Positions 33,430 through 42,458 of a stretch of 48,046 nt of DNA are shown here, piece after piece. The notes under the pieces were generated by a model. That model was not told where the DNA came from. It searched no databases and worked only from the letters and a program-made list of their open reading frames with translations. The stretch's first letter is position 1, and each line of letters starts with the position of its first letter. The position numbers and the translations under genes are program-made. The DNA comes from Candidatus Woesearchaeota archaeon (lineage in GTDB: Archaea > Nanobdellota > Nanobdellia > Woesearchaeales > GW2011-AR9): NCBI GenBank assembly GCA_018670095.1, contig JABHRR010000029.1:1-48046 (forward strand). The letters are read 5' to 3'.

Positions 33430-33837
33430 ATGATAGATGAACTTAAATGGATGAAAGAAAGAGTAAAAAAAGCCCAACTATTATTAACATATCCGATTAA
33501 AGAAGAAGGAAAAAGAAAAAAAGAATGGAAACATGTTTTTGACCTAGTACAAAGAGAAGTTGTTTTAGGAACGGGGATTGAACCAACCGGCTTAGACTTT
33601 GCATTTAATTTTAATAAAAAAATCTTATTTTCTGATCTTCATTTTGTAGATGTTATAAAAGTTAACCATGCCATTCTTAAACGAAACGAAAAAGGATATT
33701 ATTCTATTACAGAATTAGAAGGAAAAGTAAAAGTTAATGGTAAAACAATATCACAAGAAACATCATTATTAAATAAAAGCAAGATTCAATTAGGAAAAGT
33801 CAAAGATTTAGAGATACAAATTCTTTACAGTAAATAA
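33430..33837 (+). CDS. Hypothetical protein with FHA-like C-terminal part
   Basis: 135 aa, starting 2 nt after leuS and so probably cotranscribed. The N-terminal third is a basic helix (WMKERVKKAQLLLTYPIKEE). The end reads GKVKVNGKTISQETSLLNKSKIQLGK, which recalls the last strands of FHA domains (VNG...L..G..I.LG), but the upstream FHA signature residues are not obvious. Treated as weakly FHA-like. Confidence 0.65.
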   Translation: MIDELKWMKERVKKAQLLLTYPIKEEGKRKKEWKHVFDLVQREVVLGTGIEPTGLDFAFNFNKKILFSDLHFVDVIKVNHAILKRNEKGYYSITELEGKVKVNGKTISQETSLLNKSKIQLGKVKDLEIQILYSK

Positions 33838-33861
33838 AATAAAAAGAAAAAAATTAAAAAC

Positions 33862-34290
33862 TTATTCTCCCCAAGCTAAGATTCCCCACATGATAAAGTA
33901 CCAAACCATTCCAACAATAGGAATAAATGTTAATAATACCCACCAACCAGGATGATCTCTTGCTTCACAAATTTTCCATTGCCAGATAATTGTAAATATT
34001 GAAAAAATAATTATTGCAATAAAATAAATCACTTGTCCAACAACAGGAATCCACATAATTAATATTGTTGTTAATAATAAAACCGGCCACCAATGCATTT
34101 TTGCCAATCTTGCCATCAATACCATATTACCTACAGGTATCCATGCTAACCACGGTTGCGGATCATTTAATCTTTTTGCTACCGCCATTAAAGCCAACGC
34201 AACATATACATAAAAAGCGATCCCAAATAATAATAATACTCCTATCATTGCGCCTAATATAGCTGTTAATCCCATCAAATCATTTGCCAT
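33862..34290 (-). CDS. DUF5684-type membrane protein
   Basis: 142 aa, about four transmembrane helices. Motifs VAKRLNDPQPWLAWIPVGN, ARLAKMHWWPVLL and ARDHPGWWVLLTFIPIVGMV are the Trp/Pro-rich loops of DUF5684-like proteins, whose function is unknown. A T-rich stretch separates it from the convergent gene before it. It is preceded by a GAGGTGA ribosome-site-like element. Confidence 0.82.
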   Translation of the reverse strand: MANDLMGLTAILGAMIGVLLLFGIAFYVYVALALMAVAKRLNDPQPWLAWIPVGNMVLMARLAKMHWWPVLLLTTILIMWIPVVGQVIYFIAIIIFSIFTIIWQWKICEARDHPGWWVLLTFIPIVGMVWYFIMWGILAWGE

Positions 34291-34393
34291 TATATCATAT
34301 CACCTCAAATTTTATTAAGAATAAGTAAATAATTTAGCTATTTAAATGTTTGGAAATTATAAAAAATTGAAAAAAAGAAAAAAAAAGAATTAA

Positions 34394-34648
34394 TTATTGC
34401 GAATCTTGATAAACATGGACCATAGTTACGATTGCCCAAATCCACATTGCAAATGCTAATGGAAATCCAATCAATACAAACATTAAAGGAAAACTAATTA
34501 GAGTAAATACTAATTGAATTATTCCCGCAGTCCTATATTTTGGTCCTGCAATAATTGCCCATAATCCAGGTAATACGCCCAATATAGTTAAGATTAATCC
34601 TACAATTGCTAAAGTACTATCCGGTTTCACCGTCTTATTTTTTGCCAT
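34394..34648 (-). CDS. Small two-helix membrane protein
   Basis: 84 aa. Two to three hydrophobic segments (LAIVGLILTILGVLPGLWAII; IIQLVFTLISFPLMFVLI; AMWIWAIVTMVHV). The ribosome site AGGAGGTAAAATAAG is strong. Similar in style to the preceding DUF5684 gene on the same strand (104 nt away), perhaps one transcription unit. No function visible. Confidence 0.78.
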   Translation of the reverse strand: MAKNKTVKPDSTLAIVGLILTILGVLPGLWAIIAGPKYRTAGIIQLVFTLISFPLMFVLIGFPLAFAMWIWAIVTMVHVYQDSQ

Positions 34649-34765
34649 CTTATTTTACCTCCTTTTAGTTGTTTTAATTATTGTGAATATAATCATATTA
34701 TCAGCATATTTAAAGTTTTGTTTTTCGTTAAGTTTATTAATACCAAAAAAATAACTACAATTACA

Positions 34766-35281
34766 ATGAAAAAGAAAGAAATTATTATTGCGATTACAAT
34801 TGCCATCATTTTTGCTTTATTTGTAGGGTATGGCATTGAAGTATTTGATCCTAGTCCAGACCATGATGACTTTTGTCCAGAAAAACTTTATGATATAGAT
34901 AATGAAGAAAAATGTTTAACAGCAAGTGGAACTTGGGGTACTAATTCTAATAAACCAAGAGTTCCAGTAAAAGAATATGAGGCAATAGAAGAAGAGTTCT
35001 GTTCACCAGCAAAAGAATGTTATGATGAATTTGATACAGCTAGAACTAAACATGATAAAATCGTTTTTATTGTTAGTATCATTGTCGGTTTAATGGCAAT
35101 CTTTACCGGTGTACTTCTAAAGAAAGATGCAGCAAGTACAGGAATCTTAAGTGGTGGAGTTTTGTTGATTATCTACGGAACAATTAGATACTGGCAACAT
35201 GCTAATGATACTTTAAAGTTTATCTTGTTAGGAATTGTTTTGGCAGTATTAATTTGGATTGCTTACAAGAAACTGAAGTAA
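34766..35281 (+). CDS. Membrane protein, four helices
   Basis: The track starts at a TTG (34718). The ATG at 34766 (171 aa, MKKKEIIIAITIAIIFALFV) is preceded at ~27 nt by a TATA-like tttattaata and is preferred. An N-terminal anchor helix is followed by a Cys-containing extracytoplasmic loop (DDFCPEKL, EEFCSPAKECYDEF) and three C-terminal helices. Family not recognised. Confidence 0.75.
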   Translation: MKKKEIIIAITIAIIFALFVGYGIEVFDPSPDHDDFCPEKLYDIDNEEKCLTASGTWGTNSNKPRVPVKEYEAIEEEFCSPAKECYDEFDTARTKHDKIVFIVSIIVGLMAIFTGVLLKKDAASTGILSGGVLLIIYGTIRYWQHANDTLKFILLGIVLAVLIWIAYKKLK

Positions 35282-35284
35282 ACA

Positions 35285-35737
35285 ATGAAACAAATACCGC
35301 TAAAAGTAAAAGAGTTAAACAAAGAGATTGAGCTTTATGGAATTAGTTATCATAAGAAAGATCATGCAGTTATCGTTGAAGATGAAAAGTATAAACTGAT
35401 TCTGGTGAATAAAAAGCCAGAATTCTTTTATTATGAGAATAAAATAGTTCCTACATTAAAACTCTTACAAGAAAAAGATGTTCTTAAAAAAATTACTGTG
35501 GATATGGGTGCAATCAAATTCGTTGTTAACGGCGCAGACATTATGCGACCAGGCATTGTTGAAATTGAAGATAATATTAACCAAAACGATTTCATTATGA
35601 TAATTGATGTCAATAATAAGAAACCATTAGCTGTGGGAATCGCTTTACTAAATTCAGAAGAGATGCGTTCTGCTACTGGTGGGAAAGTTATTAAGAATAT
35701 CCATTTCGTTGGTGATGAACTCTGGAGATGGGAATGA
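35285..35737 (+). CDS. PUA-domain RNA-binding protein (archaeal MCT-1-like)
   Basis: 150 aa. The N-terminal part is the pre-PUA region (YKLILVNKKPEFFYYENK). The C-terminal PUA domain is clear: MGAIKFVVNGADIMRPGIVE, LAVGIALLNSEEM and GKVIKNIHFVGDELW. In eukaryotes the MCT-1 relative works in translation initiation and recycling. Starts 3 nt after the membrane-protein gene and overlaps the next gene by ATGA. Confidence 0.92.
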   Translation: MKQIPLKVKELNKEIELYGISYHKKDHAVIVEDEKYKLILVNKKPEFFYYENKIVPTLKLLQEKDVLKKITVDMGAIKFVVNGADIMRPGIVEIEDNINQNDFIMIIDVNNKKPLAVGIALLNSEEMRSATGGKVIKNIHFVGDELWRWE

Positions 35738-36066
35738 TAACTAATAAAACCACCAACAAAATAATCAGCAATAAAGAATCTGTTTGTAACAACGTTTTCT
35801 CACAAACATTAGGGTTAATGTTTTCCAAAAGAAAAAATTTGATCATGGTTTTCAATAAAGAAAGAAATATTTCTTTGCACAACTTCTTTGTCTTTTATCC
35901 AATCAATGTTTTAGTACTAAATGAAAATAAAAAAGTAATTGAAATCAAAAATAACTTCCGACCATTTACATTCTGGAATTCTAAAAACAAAGGAAAGTAT
36001 CTAATTGAATTAGGTAAAGACGAATCAAAGAATAAAGTTAAAGTAAATGATTTGTTAGAATTTTAA
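35734..36066 (+). CDS. DUF192 family protein
   Basis: The track start is 35728, but the third codon (ATG at 35734) gives a 4-bp ATGA overlap with the PUA gene, so 110 aa is preferred. Conserved DUF192 features are QTLGLMFSKRKNLIMVF, FFVFYPINVLVLNENKKVIE and KNKGKYLIELG. No signal peptide, unlike bacterial secreted members. Function of the family is not established. Confidence 0.88.
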   Translation: MITNKTTNKIISNKESVCNNVFSQTLGLMFSKRKNLIMVFNKERNISLHNFFVFYPINVLVLNENKKVIEIKNNFRPFTFWNSKNKGKYLIELGKDESKNKVKVNDLLEF

Positions 36067-36067
36067 A

Positions 36068-36631
36068 TTAATTATAATTAGCACTAGCATTCTCAGAACG
36101 CCCTTCTGCAACTTTTGCTAAAGATTCATATTTCTCTTTAATTTCTCCTTCAGCACCTGCAGCCATTTCTTGAAAATATTCTTTGATAACATTTTCCGTT
36201 TCTGCTTCAGATTTGTAACCGGCAGCGTGAGCAAATTCGTGTGCTAAAACATATTCGGTAGTAGCTTCATCACTCAACCCATACATCTCCGCCATTTCAG
36301 AAATTCTTTCAGTAAAAGGTTTTCCATTATAGTTGCTGAGGATAACTCCTTCAATTCCATCATGTAAAACCGCTGCCACCACATTTTCCCCTAAATCCCC
36401 TGAACCATATTCTCTAATATTAATTTTATCTTTACCTTTAGCATCAAGATAATCCATTAATGATGTGCCTTCTTCAGAAGAAAGATAATTACTAACTAAC
36501 TCTTCCATCTTTTTAGCTTCATCAATATGCTCATAAGGTTGGTCGCTAGAATGAAGATTGATTTTTTTATTATCATCAACTGTTGCCATACCCATTGCGT
36601 ACATTTCTAATTGAGACCTTTCTGCATACAT
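36068..36631 (-). CDS. HExxH metallopeptidase-like protein
   Basis: The track begins at a TTG. The ATG at 36631 (187 aa, MYAERSQLEMYAMG) fits the TATA-like tttaaac about 26 nt upstream. The zinc motif HEFAH lies at ~131-135 in YVLAHEFAHAAG, followed by acidic helices that could provide the third ligand (KSEAETENVIKEYF). No signal peptide. Family not recognised, and activity untested. Its stop lies 1 nt from the convergent DUF192 stop. Confidence 0.75.
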   Translation of the reverse strand: MYAERSQLEMYAMGMATVDDNKKINLHSSDQPYEHIDEAKKMEELVSNYLSSEEGTSLMDYLDAKGKDKINIREYGSGDLGENVVAAVLHDGIEGVILSNYNGKPFTERISEMAEMYGLSDEATTEYVLAHEFAHAAGYKSEAETENVIKEYFQEMAAGAEGEIKEKYESLAKVAEGRSENASANYN

Positions 36632-36689
36632 AAACAATAAGAAGTAAAACTAGTTTAAAATATTTCCCTAAGAAAGTGGGACATAAATG

Positions 36690-37826
36690 TCAGTTAACAA
36701 AATCAACTTCCATTTCTAACTGATCAGCAGTAGGATACTCAACCACAATCGCTGGAACCAATCCCAAATTAATAATTTGAGTTTTATTCTTCTTCACAGT
36801 TTTTTTAGAAACTAAGATTCTAGGTTTAGCTTCATCTAAGAAAATTTCATTATCTTTCAATTTTAATTTCTTCTGAACAGAACCAAACAATTCTTTCAAC
36901 TCACTAATTACAGCAGAATGATCTTCTTTCAAACTCTCTCGATAACCTGCTCCTGGTTTCAATGAATCCAAATACAAAGCACCACGAGTTAACATTCCTT
37001 CTTTATCAACAATGTCAAAATCTTTATGAGAATATTTTGCTTCCCTTTTAATTCTTTCAGATAATTGAGTAGCATCTTTCAATTTTGCAGTACAAACATG
37101 AACAGCTAAATCATACTCTTTTTCTTCTGCATACTCCATTAATTTTAATCCTAACTCTAAAGAATCTTTAACAGCGTAACTCATTTCATCTTTAACTTTG
37201 AAACCCATTTCTAACAATTTTGAACAACTATTATCAGCAACTTCTAACTCATTCAAATTTAGAAAATCAACTTTATCGTGAACATGATTAATTAATTTTT
37301 TCATTTCTTTTTCTTTACCAGGAATTAAAGGAACTTCTACACCAACTTGCCAAGGAAACTTTCTCGCCACTGCTAATTTATTCCAAAACGATTCACTTTC
37401 CAAATCTAAATGAAACCGAATTTCATCTAATCCTGCCATATACAACTTTTGCAACAAATCATCATTAACTAATCTTAAAGAAGTATAAAGATGAGCATGA
37501 AACTGTTTTCCAAAATGTTTTTTTAATTTAGTTATAAAACGAACCGTTCGATCAATCTTAACTAAAGGATCTCCACCAGTAATTCCTACCCCTTTAGCTT
37601 TCATCAACTCTGCTTCTTTAATCACATCTTCAGAAGAAAAAACTCTTCGTTCATTTGCAAAAGCAACATCTTTACCAGACTTTTCATCAGATACAGGACA
37701 GAAATAACATTTTCGAGGACATAAACCAGTAACAAACAAAACTAACTTTTCTCCTTTCACACACATCTTACAGCCTTTCGGCAAACTCTTATTATTGTAT
37801 GAATAAAATTTATTTATGTTCACCAT
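36690..37826 (-). CDS. Radical SAM protein (COG2108-like)
   Basis: 378 aa. CPRKCYFC (36-43) is the CxxxCxxC iron-sulfur motif. GVGITGGDPLV is the GGDP-type SAM-binding strand. A preceding CKMC pair (19-22) is typical of the archaeal COG2108 group, related to pyruvate formate-lyase activating enzymes. A C-terminal domain of ~110 residues (KTQIINLGLVPAIVVEYPT) is probably substrate-binding. Reaction unknown. Confidence 0.88.
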   Translation of the reverse strand: MVNINKFYSYNNKSLPKGCKMCVKGEKLVLFVTGLCPRKCYFCPVSDEKSGKDVAFANERRVFSSEDVIKEAELMKAKGVGITGGDPLVKIDRTVRFITKLKKHFGKQFHAHLYTSLRLVNDDLLQKLYMAGLDEIRFHLDLESESFWNKLAVARKFPWQVGVEVPLIPGKEKEMKKLINHVHDKVDFLNLNELEVADNSCSKLLEMGFKVKDEMSYAVKDSLELGLKLMEYAEEKEYDLAVHVCTAKLKDATQLSERIKREAKYSHKDFDIVDKEGMLTRGALYLDSLKPGAGYRESLKEDHSAVISELKELFGSVQKKLKLKDNEIFLDEAKPRILVSKKTVKKNKTQIINLGLVPAIVVEYPTADQLEMEVDFVN

Positions 37827-37831
37827 TTTTA

Positions 37832-39232
37832 TTATATAAAAGGATGCCCCTTAATTATTTCAGTTGAGATAGTGCCTTTTTTAATACCATCTAAAAAGCC
37901 ATCATGAAATTTAAGATATCCAACTTCTTCAGAAATCTGACCTAAAGTATGAAAATAATCTCTAAATTGATCAGGAGCAGTACAACCATCAAATATCTGG
38001 TCCATCCCCATTAATTCTAAAAATAAAGTGTGCAAATAACTAGCATCGTTTTTTTTCCTTTCTTCCATATCTTCTTTCATTCCCGCTCTCTTTTTTCTTT
38101 TATGATAAATTATTGGAAGTTGTAATTGTTTTACCATTGCATTAGCAAAAACTCCTAATAAAAAATTGTTATATTCTTCTTTACCTAATTTAGTCTCACA
38201 AAGATATTCAGCAAACTCACCATTCTCTGCCTGTTTCAATACTTTTATTGCTTCGTCATCTTTATTTTCATAAGCATGTTCAAGAGCTAAATATCGATTA
38301 ATAAGATTAGAAAATTCACCACCCCGAATAATGTAATTATTTCCAATAGGGTGAATAACTAAAGCTGAACCCAAATCAGTAGATTCATAATCAATATGGA
38401 AAGTTTCTAAATCGATAGTAACAGGTTCTTTTTCTTCTTCTGACGCATCTTGATCAGGAATAATTAAATGGTTAGCGTGAAAATCTCCATGCACAAATAA
38501 TTCTCTATCATGAAATGCTTTCTTCTTTAAACCCCATAATTTACCAACTAAATCATCAATTCGAGAAGTACTCTTTTTTGGTACCATTAATTTACGAAAA
38601 TTTTCTTTAAGAAGTTGTTCATTAGCTGCTGAGAACTCTTTTGCTTCTCTATAATAAGAAGGATATTTTTGATGATATTTTTCATGGTCGGCATTAACAG
38701 AACCAACGAAACGAGCTACCCCTCCAACAAATTCGTATAAAGCAGATTTCATTTCTCCATATAAAAGTTTACTTGTTGGCTTATCTTCTAATTGTTTTAC
38801 AATATTAACCAATTTAATCCAAGAACTTTCTCCATGAATACGTTTAATAACACTCATGTTGTTATCAGTATCAACCAAATGTGAAGCCGGCACTTTTCCA
38901 GAACCAGAAATATCTGTAATGTTATTTAAATTTCTACTCTCTCTACTTTGTAAAGAATTTGGATTATTAAAAAGTTTATGATACTTTCCAAGTGATCGTC
39001 CCATATGTAAATATCTTTTTGCTACTACGGACAACTCATAATCATCTTCTCTCATTAAAGTAGCATCAATTAATTGAGCATGATTAGTTCTTCGATTATT
39101 TTTAACAGAAACTAACTGATAATCTGGTGTATATCTTTGTAATGAAGAAGTTATTGCTTCTTTAAATTTAACATTACTCAAATCTCTAACAAGCCTACGT
39201 TTTTTAGCTTTCTTCCTACTACCAGCTACCAT
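37832..39232 (-). CDS. Aminoglycoside-phosphotransferase-like kinase
   Basis: 466 aa from ATG 39232, chosen over 39247 because a TATA-like tttaaaa lies 26 nt upstream of it. The basic N terminus (SRKKAKKRRLVRDL) is unusual. The APH/choline-kinase catalytic core is clear: LFVHGDFHANHLIIPD (HGDxxxxN) followed by VTIDLETFHIDYESTDLG (DxE/DFG-like). The N lobe is poorly conserved. The substrate could be a small molecule or protein. It overlaps nothing and ends 5 nt before the radical SAM start, so the two are likely one operon. Confidence 0.8.
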   Translation of the reverse strand: MVAGSRKKAKKRRLVRDLSNVKFKEAITSSLQRYTPDYQLVSVKNNRRTNHAQLIDATLMREDDYELSVVAKRYLHMGRSLGKYHKLFNNPNSLQSRESRNLNNITDISGSGKVPASHLVDTDNNMSVIKRIHGESSWIKLVNIVKQLEDKPTSKLLYGEMKSALYEFVGGVARFVGSVNADHEKYHQKYPSYYREAKEFSAANEQLLKENFRKLMVPKKSTSRIDDLVGKLWGLKKKAFHDRELFVHGDFHANHLIIPDQDASEEEKEPVTIDLETFHIDYESTDLGSALVIHPIGNNYIIRGGEFSNLINRYLALEHAYENKDDEAIKVLKQAENGEFAEYLCETKLGKEEYNNFLLGVFANAMVKQLQLPIIYHKRKKRAGMKEDMEERKKNDASYLHTLFLELMGMDQIFDGCTAPDQFRDYFHTLGQISEEVGYLKFHDGFLDGIKKGTISTEIIKGHPFI

Positions 39233-39290
39233 AAAAGAAAAAATCATCTTTCTTTTTTAAAGGTTTCTGTGATTTACTATCAAGAGATAG

Positions 39291-40244
39291 TTACTCTAAG
39301 GTATAAACTATCCTTCCTAAATTATGAATATTTGTTACTAATCTTTGTAATCGATTAACAACTTTGTTCAAATGCTCAATTTTTTGTACTTCGTTTTCCA
39401 GTTTATCTAAATCTTTTTCAAAATCCATCTTCAAATCAGAAAGTTTAAATGCAGCTTCAATATCTTTCTTGTAAAAAGATTTCATAGTACCAACGTAATA
39501 ATCTCGCATTTTCTCTAAAAATGATTTAATTTGTTTCTTGATTTCTGGAGAACCTTCAATCATCCGAGCATAACGTATAGCTCTTCTTACTTCATCAGCA
39601 ATAACTTCAATGTAAAATCCCATAAATAAACTTCTTAACATATCCATTGGAGTTAATTTAAAATTCTTCATTGCTTTGGTAGGATTTTCCATATTAAAAA
39701 GTGCTGCCCGGTAAAGTAAAAAATAAAGGCGATTAACATCTTTATCTCTATCATTAATGCTATCATAATTACATTCTTCGAAAACTTGACAACTTTCATT
39801 AATCATTGTCCTAGTTACAACGTCCATCTTTTGAATTAGTTCTAGTAAAGAAACATTATCCATATCAAGAAAATCTTTAGCTACAATTGTATCTGAAGTT
39901 TGTTCCATAATTTCAAGAGCAATTAAATTCTGAACAACATTCTGTAATTCTTTAACTTTGTTTTTTATCTCACTACCTTGAAGAACAATTTCATGATTAT
40001 TAAGAATATAACCACTACAAACTTCTCTCCAAATCCAATGTGGTGATTTCTTATCAATGTCTATAATTTTTCTTTTATTTTCTTTCTTTTCAGAAGATTC
40101 TTTCTTACTTAAAATCAAATTACTTCCACTTTCTTCAATATAAATATGATCACCTTTCTTTAGCTTATTTTGAATAACCCAAGGTTTAGGAATAGAAACA
40201 ACATAACTGCTTTTCCCAAATGATATTAGTTTTCTATATTCCAT
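39291..40244 (-). CDS. AbrB-domain PhoU-like regulator
   Basis: 317 aa. The N-terminal swapped-hairpin AbrB domain is YRKLISFGKSSYVVSIPKPW, then LKKGDHIYIEESGSNLIL. The rest (~85-317) is the helical PhoU domain (LLELIQKMDVVTRTMINES, IEVIADEVRRAIRYARM, LVTNIHNLGRIV). Archaeal members are annotated as phosphate-uptake regulators. The start has a strong TAGGAGGATAATTAAA site overlapping the stop of an upstream short ORF that repeats its first codons. Confidence 0.92.
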   Translation of the reverse strand: MEYRKLISFGKSSYVVSIPKPWVIQNKLKKGDHIYIEESGSNLILSKKESSEKKENKRKIIDIDKKSPHWIWREVCSGYILNNHEIVLQGSEIKNKVKELQNVVQNLIALEIMEQTSDTIVAKDFLDMDNVSLLELIQKMDVVTRTMINESCQVFEECNYDSINDRDKDVNRLYFLLYRAALFNMENPTKAMKNFKLTPMDMLRSLFMGFYIEVIADEVRRAIRYARMIEGSPEIKKQIKSFLEKMRDYYVGTMKSFYKKDIEAAFKLSDLKMDFEKDLDKLENEVQKIEHLNKVVNRLQRLVTNIHNLGRIVYTLE

Positions 40245-40314
40245 TTTAATTATCCTCCTAATTTAAAATGGATTTTAAAAATTCAAACTGAATTTTTCTA
40301 TATTCCATTTTAAT
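40231..40314 (-). repeat. Direct repeat of the phoU start region
   Basis: tttctatattccattttaat occurs at 40231-40250 and again at 40295-40314. It covers the first codons of phoU and the adjacent upstream bases. Both copies are followed upstream by a cctcc ribosome-site complement. Confidence 0.85.
40258..40308 (-). CDS. 16-codon upstream ORF of the PhoU-like gene
   Basis: It reads MEYRKIQFEFLKSILN and shares MEYRK with the PhoU protein. It has its own site (TTGGAGGATTAAA) directly before the ATG. Its TAG stop forms the start of the phoU ribosome site TAGGAGG, so translation of the two could be coupled. It arose by duplication of the phoU start. It could be a regulatory leader or a harmless remnant. 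Confidence 0.5.
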   Translation of the reverse strand: MEYRKIQFEFLKSILN

Positions 40315-40458
40315 CCTCCAAATCCATCTCCCTCTATTTCCCCGTAATATTTCCGAATAAGCATATACTAGATATATAGCATTGAGGAAATGTATTTATA
40401 TTTAAATGTTTTGTAACAAATACAGCTAATATCAAATTAGTTAACCGGGGTGGTCAAA

Positions 40459-40707
40459 ATGTTCAACAAAGTAATACAGATATTGTCAAAACCAAAGAAA
40501 AATAATAAGGAAGACATTTATTCTAAAGAAGTAAGAGAACAGCTTCTAGATGAAGGAGCATTAAACATTGAAGAAGACGGCTTTATGGAAGGCTATGGGG
40601 AAGAAGAGTTCATTGATGATCATGAATATGATGACGATGATGATGATGATAACCATGACGACAAATATTCGTGGAAAAGTGAAAATAATTATGAAAGTGG
40701 TTACTAA
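40459..40707 (+). CDS. Small acidic protein
   Basis: The track begins at GTG 40450. The ATG at 40459 (82 aa) is better placed behind GGGGTGGTC. A basic N terminus (MFNKVIQILSKPKKNNK) is followed by a strongly acidic tail with a run of Asp (EYDDDDDDDNHDD). No family. Divergent from the PhoU-like gene, with a TATA-like ttatatttaaatg at ~40392-40405. Cotranscribed with the next gene (3-nt gap). Confidence 0.72.
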   Translation: MFNKVIQILSKPKKNNKEDIYSKEVREQLLDEGALNIEEDGFMEGYGEEEFIDDHEYDDDDDDDNHDDKYSWKSENNYESGY

Positions 40708-40710
40708 ACT

Positions 40711-40911
40711 ATGTCACTTAAAAAAATATTAGGATTAGAATCATTTCCGATAAACAATTCGGAAATAATGCGTAAGATAGTCGAAGCTCAACGTAATAAT
40801 ATCGAAACTATCGAATTCTCTTCAGGAATTAAGAAGGTTAGAATTAATATTAGTAACATTCCTTCTTCTAAAATAATCTGGCAACAAAACGACTACCGAG
40901 GCATAGGGTAG
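40711..40911 (+). CDS. Small hypothetical protein (66 aa)
   Basis: MSLKKILGLESFPINNSEIM, then a helix (RKIVEAQRNNIETIEF) and a strand (KKVRINISNI). It is soluble. Immediately follows the acidic-protein gene, so probably one unit. No family recognised. Confidence 0.68.
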   Translation: MSLKKILGLESFPINNSEIMRKIVEAQRNNIETIEFSSGIKKVRINISNIPSSKIIWQQNDYRGIG

Positions 40912-40958
40912 CAAGTAAACACAAAACATATTTAAACCTCAACTAATTTCTCTACTTA

Positions 40959-41771
40959 ATGAATTATTTAAAAAGAGGTTTGAAGAACACTTATCAAGCG
41001 ATAAAGAAACACAAATTACTATTCTTCAGTCTAATTATTCTGCAAATAATCTTGATTGTCGTTACTTCTATGGTAACATTAGAGTATCAAATAAAAATAT
41101 TAGATAACACTAAAGGAATAATGGAGCCGATAGAACAAGGAAACTATGATTCCGATAGTATTCAAGAAGGTGAATTGTTTACTCAAGATACTCTAAAAAT
41201 ATATCAAAGTTATCGTTCTTTAACCAAAAATATTCTTCATTATTGTTTATGGATCTTAGGAATATTTATAATTTTTAACGGAGGATTATGGATTTTAGTG
41301 CATTCACTCTTTGAAAGAAAAAATTTCCATGAAACTATGCACGCCTATTTGAAGTTCTTCTTCTCTACAATCATCTCCATCATCCCATTTTTCATTATTG
41401 CTTATTATTTCCTCAAAAAAATGGTGGAAGAAATTTCAGTTACAAATGTTTCCCAATTAATTCAAAACACATCTTATGCTTTGATAATTGTCTACTTTTT
41501 CTTACTAATCGCTTTTGCTTTCATTGATGTAAGATCTTGGAAACTATTTTTCAAAAAATGGTTTAAAGTCGGAATTAAAAATATTCACAAGAGCATATCA
41601 GTATTATTAATCAATTTAACATTAATTCTTGGTAGTGGATATTTAATTTACCGTTATTTATACGAAGAAACATTCTTCTTGATGATTTTATTCAGCGCCC
41701 TATTTGTGATTATTTTAGTTCTCACAAAAATATTCTGGATAGCTTGCCTGAAAGAAATTGGAAAAAATTAA
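40959..41771 (+). CDS. Multi-pass membrane protein
   Basis: 270 aa with about six transmembrane helices (LLFFSLIILQIILIVVTSMV; YCLWILGIFIIFNGGLWIL; FFFSTIISIIPFFIIAYYFL; YALIIVYFFLLIAFAFI; ISVLLINLTLILGSGYLIY; FFLMILFSALFVIILVL). Similar layouts occur in archaeal DUF4013-like or glycerophosphodiester-type membrane proteins, but I do not assign a family. Leaderless start (TATA-like atttaaacc). Its stop lies 1 nt from the convergent gene. Confidence 0.78.
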   Translation: MNYLKRGLKNTYQAIKKHKLLFFSLIILQIILIVVTSMVTLEYQIKILDNTKGIMEPIEQGNYDSDSIQEGELFTQDTLKIYQSYRSLTKNILHYCLWILGIFIIFNGGLWILVHSLFERKNFHETMHAYLKFFFSTIISIIPFFIIAYYFLKKMVEEISVTNVSQLIQNTSYALIIVYFFLLIAFAFIDVRSWKLFFKKWFKVGIKNIHKSISVLLINLTLILGSGYLIYRYLYEETFFLMILFSALFVIILVLTKIFWIACLKEIGKN

Positions 41772-41772
41772 C

Positions 41773-42381
41773 TTAAAATAAACTTGTATCCCCGGCTAAA
41801 ATTCTATTAATTAAATCATAAATTTCTGGATCTTTTTTCTTAAGTTTCTTGTTTCCACTAAGAAGCCCGTAAAAACCTTTACCTAAATAATATTCTCCAG
41901 CAGAAGCAAAATACTCTTTTACATTATTCAGTTGATTCTTAGTTACAACTCGATTTTCACTTAAACATTTATCAAATAAACGAGAAATTTCTATTTTAGT
42001 TTTCCTATTCAAAATGTTTTCATGAAGATGATGAAATATTTCATGTCTAACAGTAGCCACATTAACAAAGTCAAGTAATAAAATTACTTTGTAACAATGA
42101 TATGCCCCTGCTGCATTTCCTAAACCTCTTAACATTTCTAAAGAATGCTTTGTACTCCCTACTTTTTTTGCCAAAAATTTGATGAAATTCTGGTTCAACA
42201 TCAGTTCTTGCGGTTTTAAGCTTGAAGGAACAACTAAAATCTTTAAGTCTGATTCTTTAATTAACGCTAAAATATTAAAGAAACCTTTTAATGCCAATTC
42301 AATTTTAGAATAAATCTTTTTATCAATCTTGTTAGGAAAGAAAAATTCACATTTCGTTGTTTCTGCGATTATATCTTGCAT
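41773..42381 (-). CDS. HExxH metallopeptidase-like protein
   Basis: 202 aa. The zinc-type motif HEIFHH lies at 113-118 (TVRHEIFHHLHEN), and later Glu residues in KEYFASAGEYYLGKGFYGLL may be the third ligand. The SAGEYY...G spacing resembles anthrax-lethal-factor-like or ImmA/IrrE-type gluzincins. No signal peptide. Substrate unknown. Confidence 0.75.
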   Translation of the reverse strand: MQDIIAETTKCEFFFPNKIDKKIYSKIELALKGFFNILALIKESDLKILVVPSSLKPQELMLNQNFIKFLAKKVGSTKHSLEMLRGLGNAAGAYHCYKVILLLDFVNVATVRHEIFHHLHENILNRKTKIEISRLFDKCLSENRVVTKNQLNNVKEYFASAGEYYLGKGFYGLLSGNKKLKKKDPEIYDLINRILAGDTSLF

Positions 42382-42458
42382 TTGATTAAAGTAAACAAAG
42401 AAGGTTTAAAAATATTACTAACAAAAACTATTATAAACCCTAAAATAATTCTATGACT

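Noticed and set aside
36690-39232. Antibiotic-resistance reading of the APH-like kinase
   Set aside because: The core motif is shared by choline, homoserine and protein kinases, and the basic N terminus is atypical of resistance enzymes.
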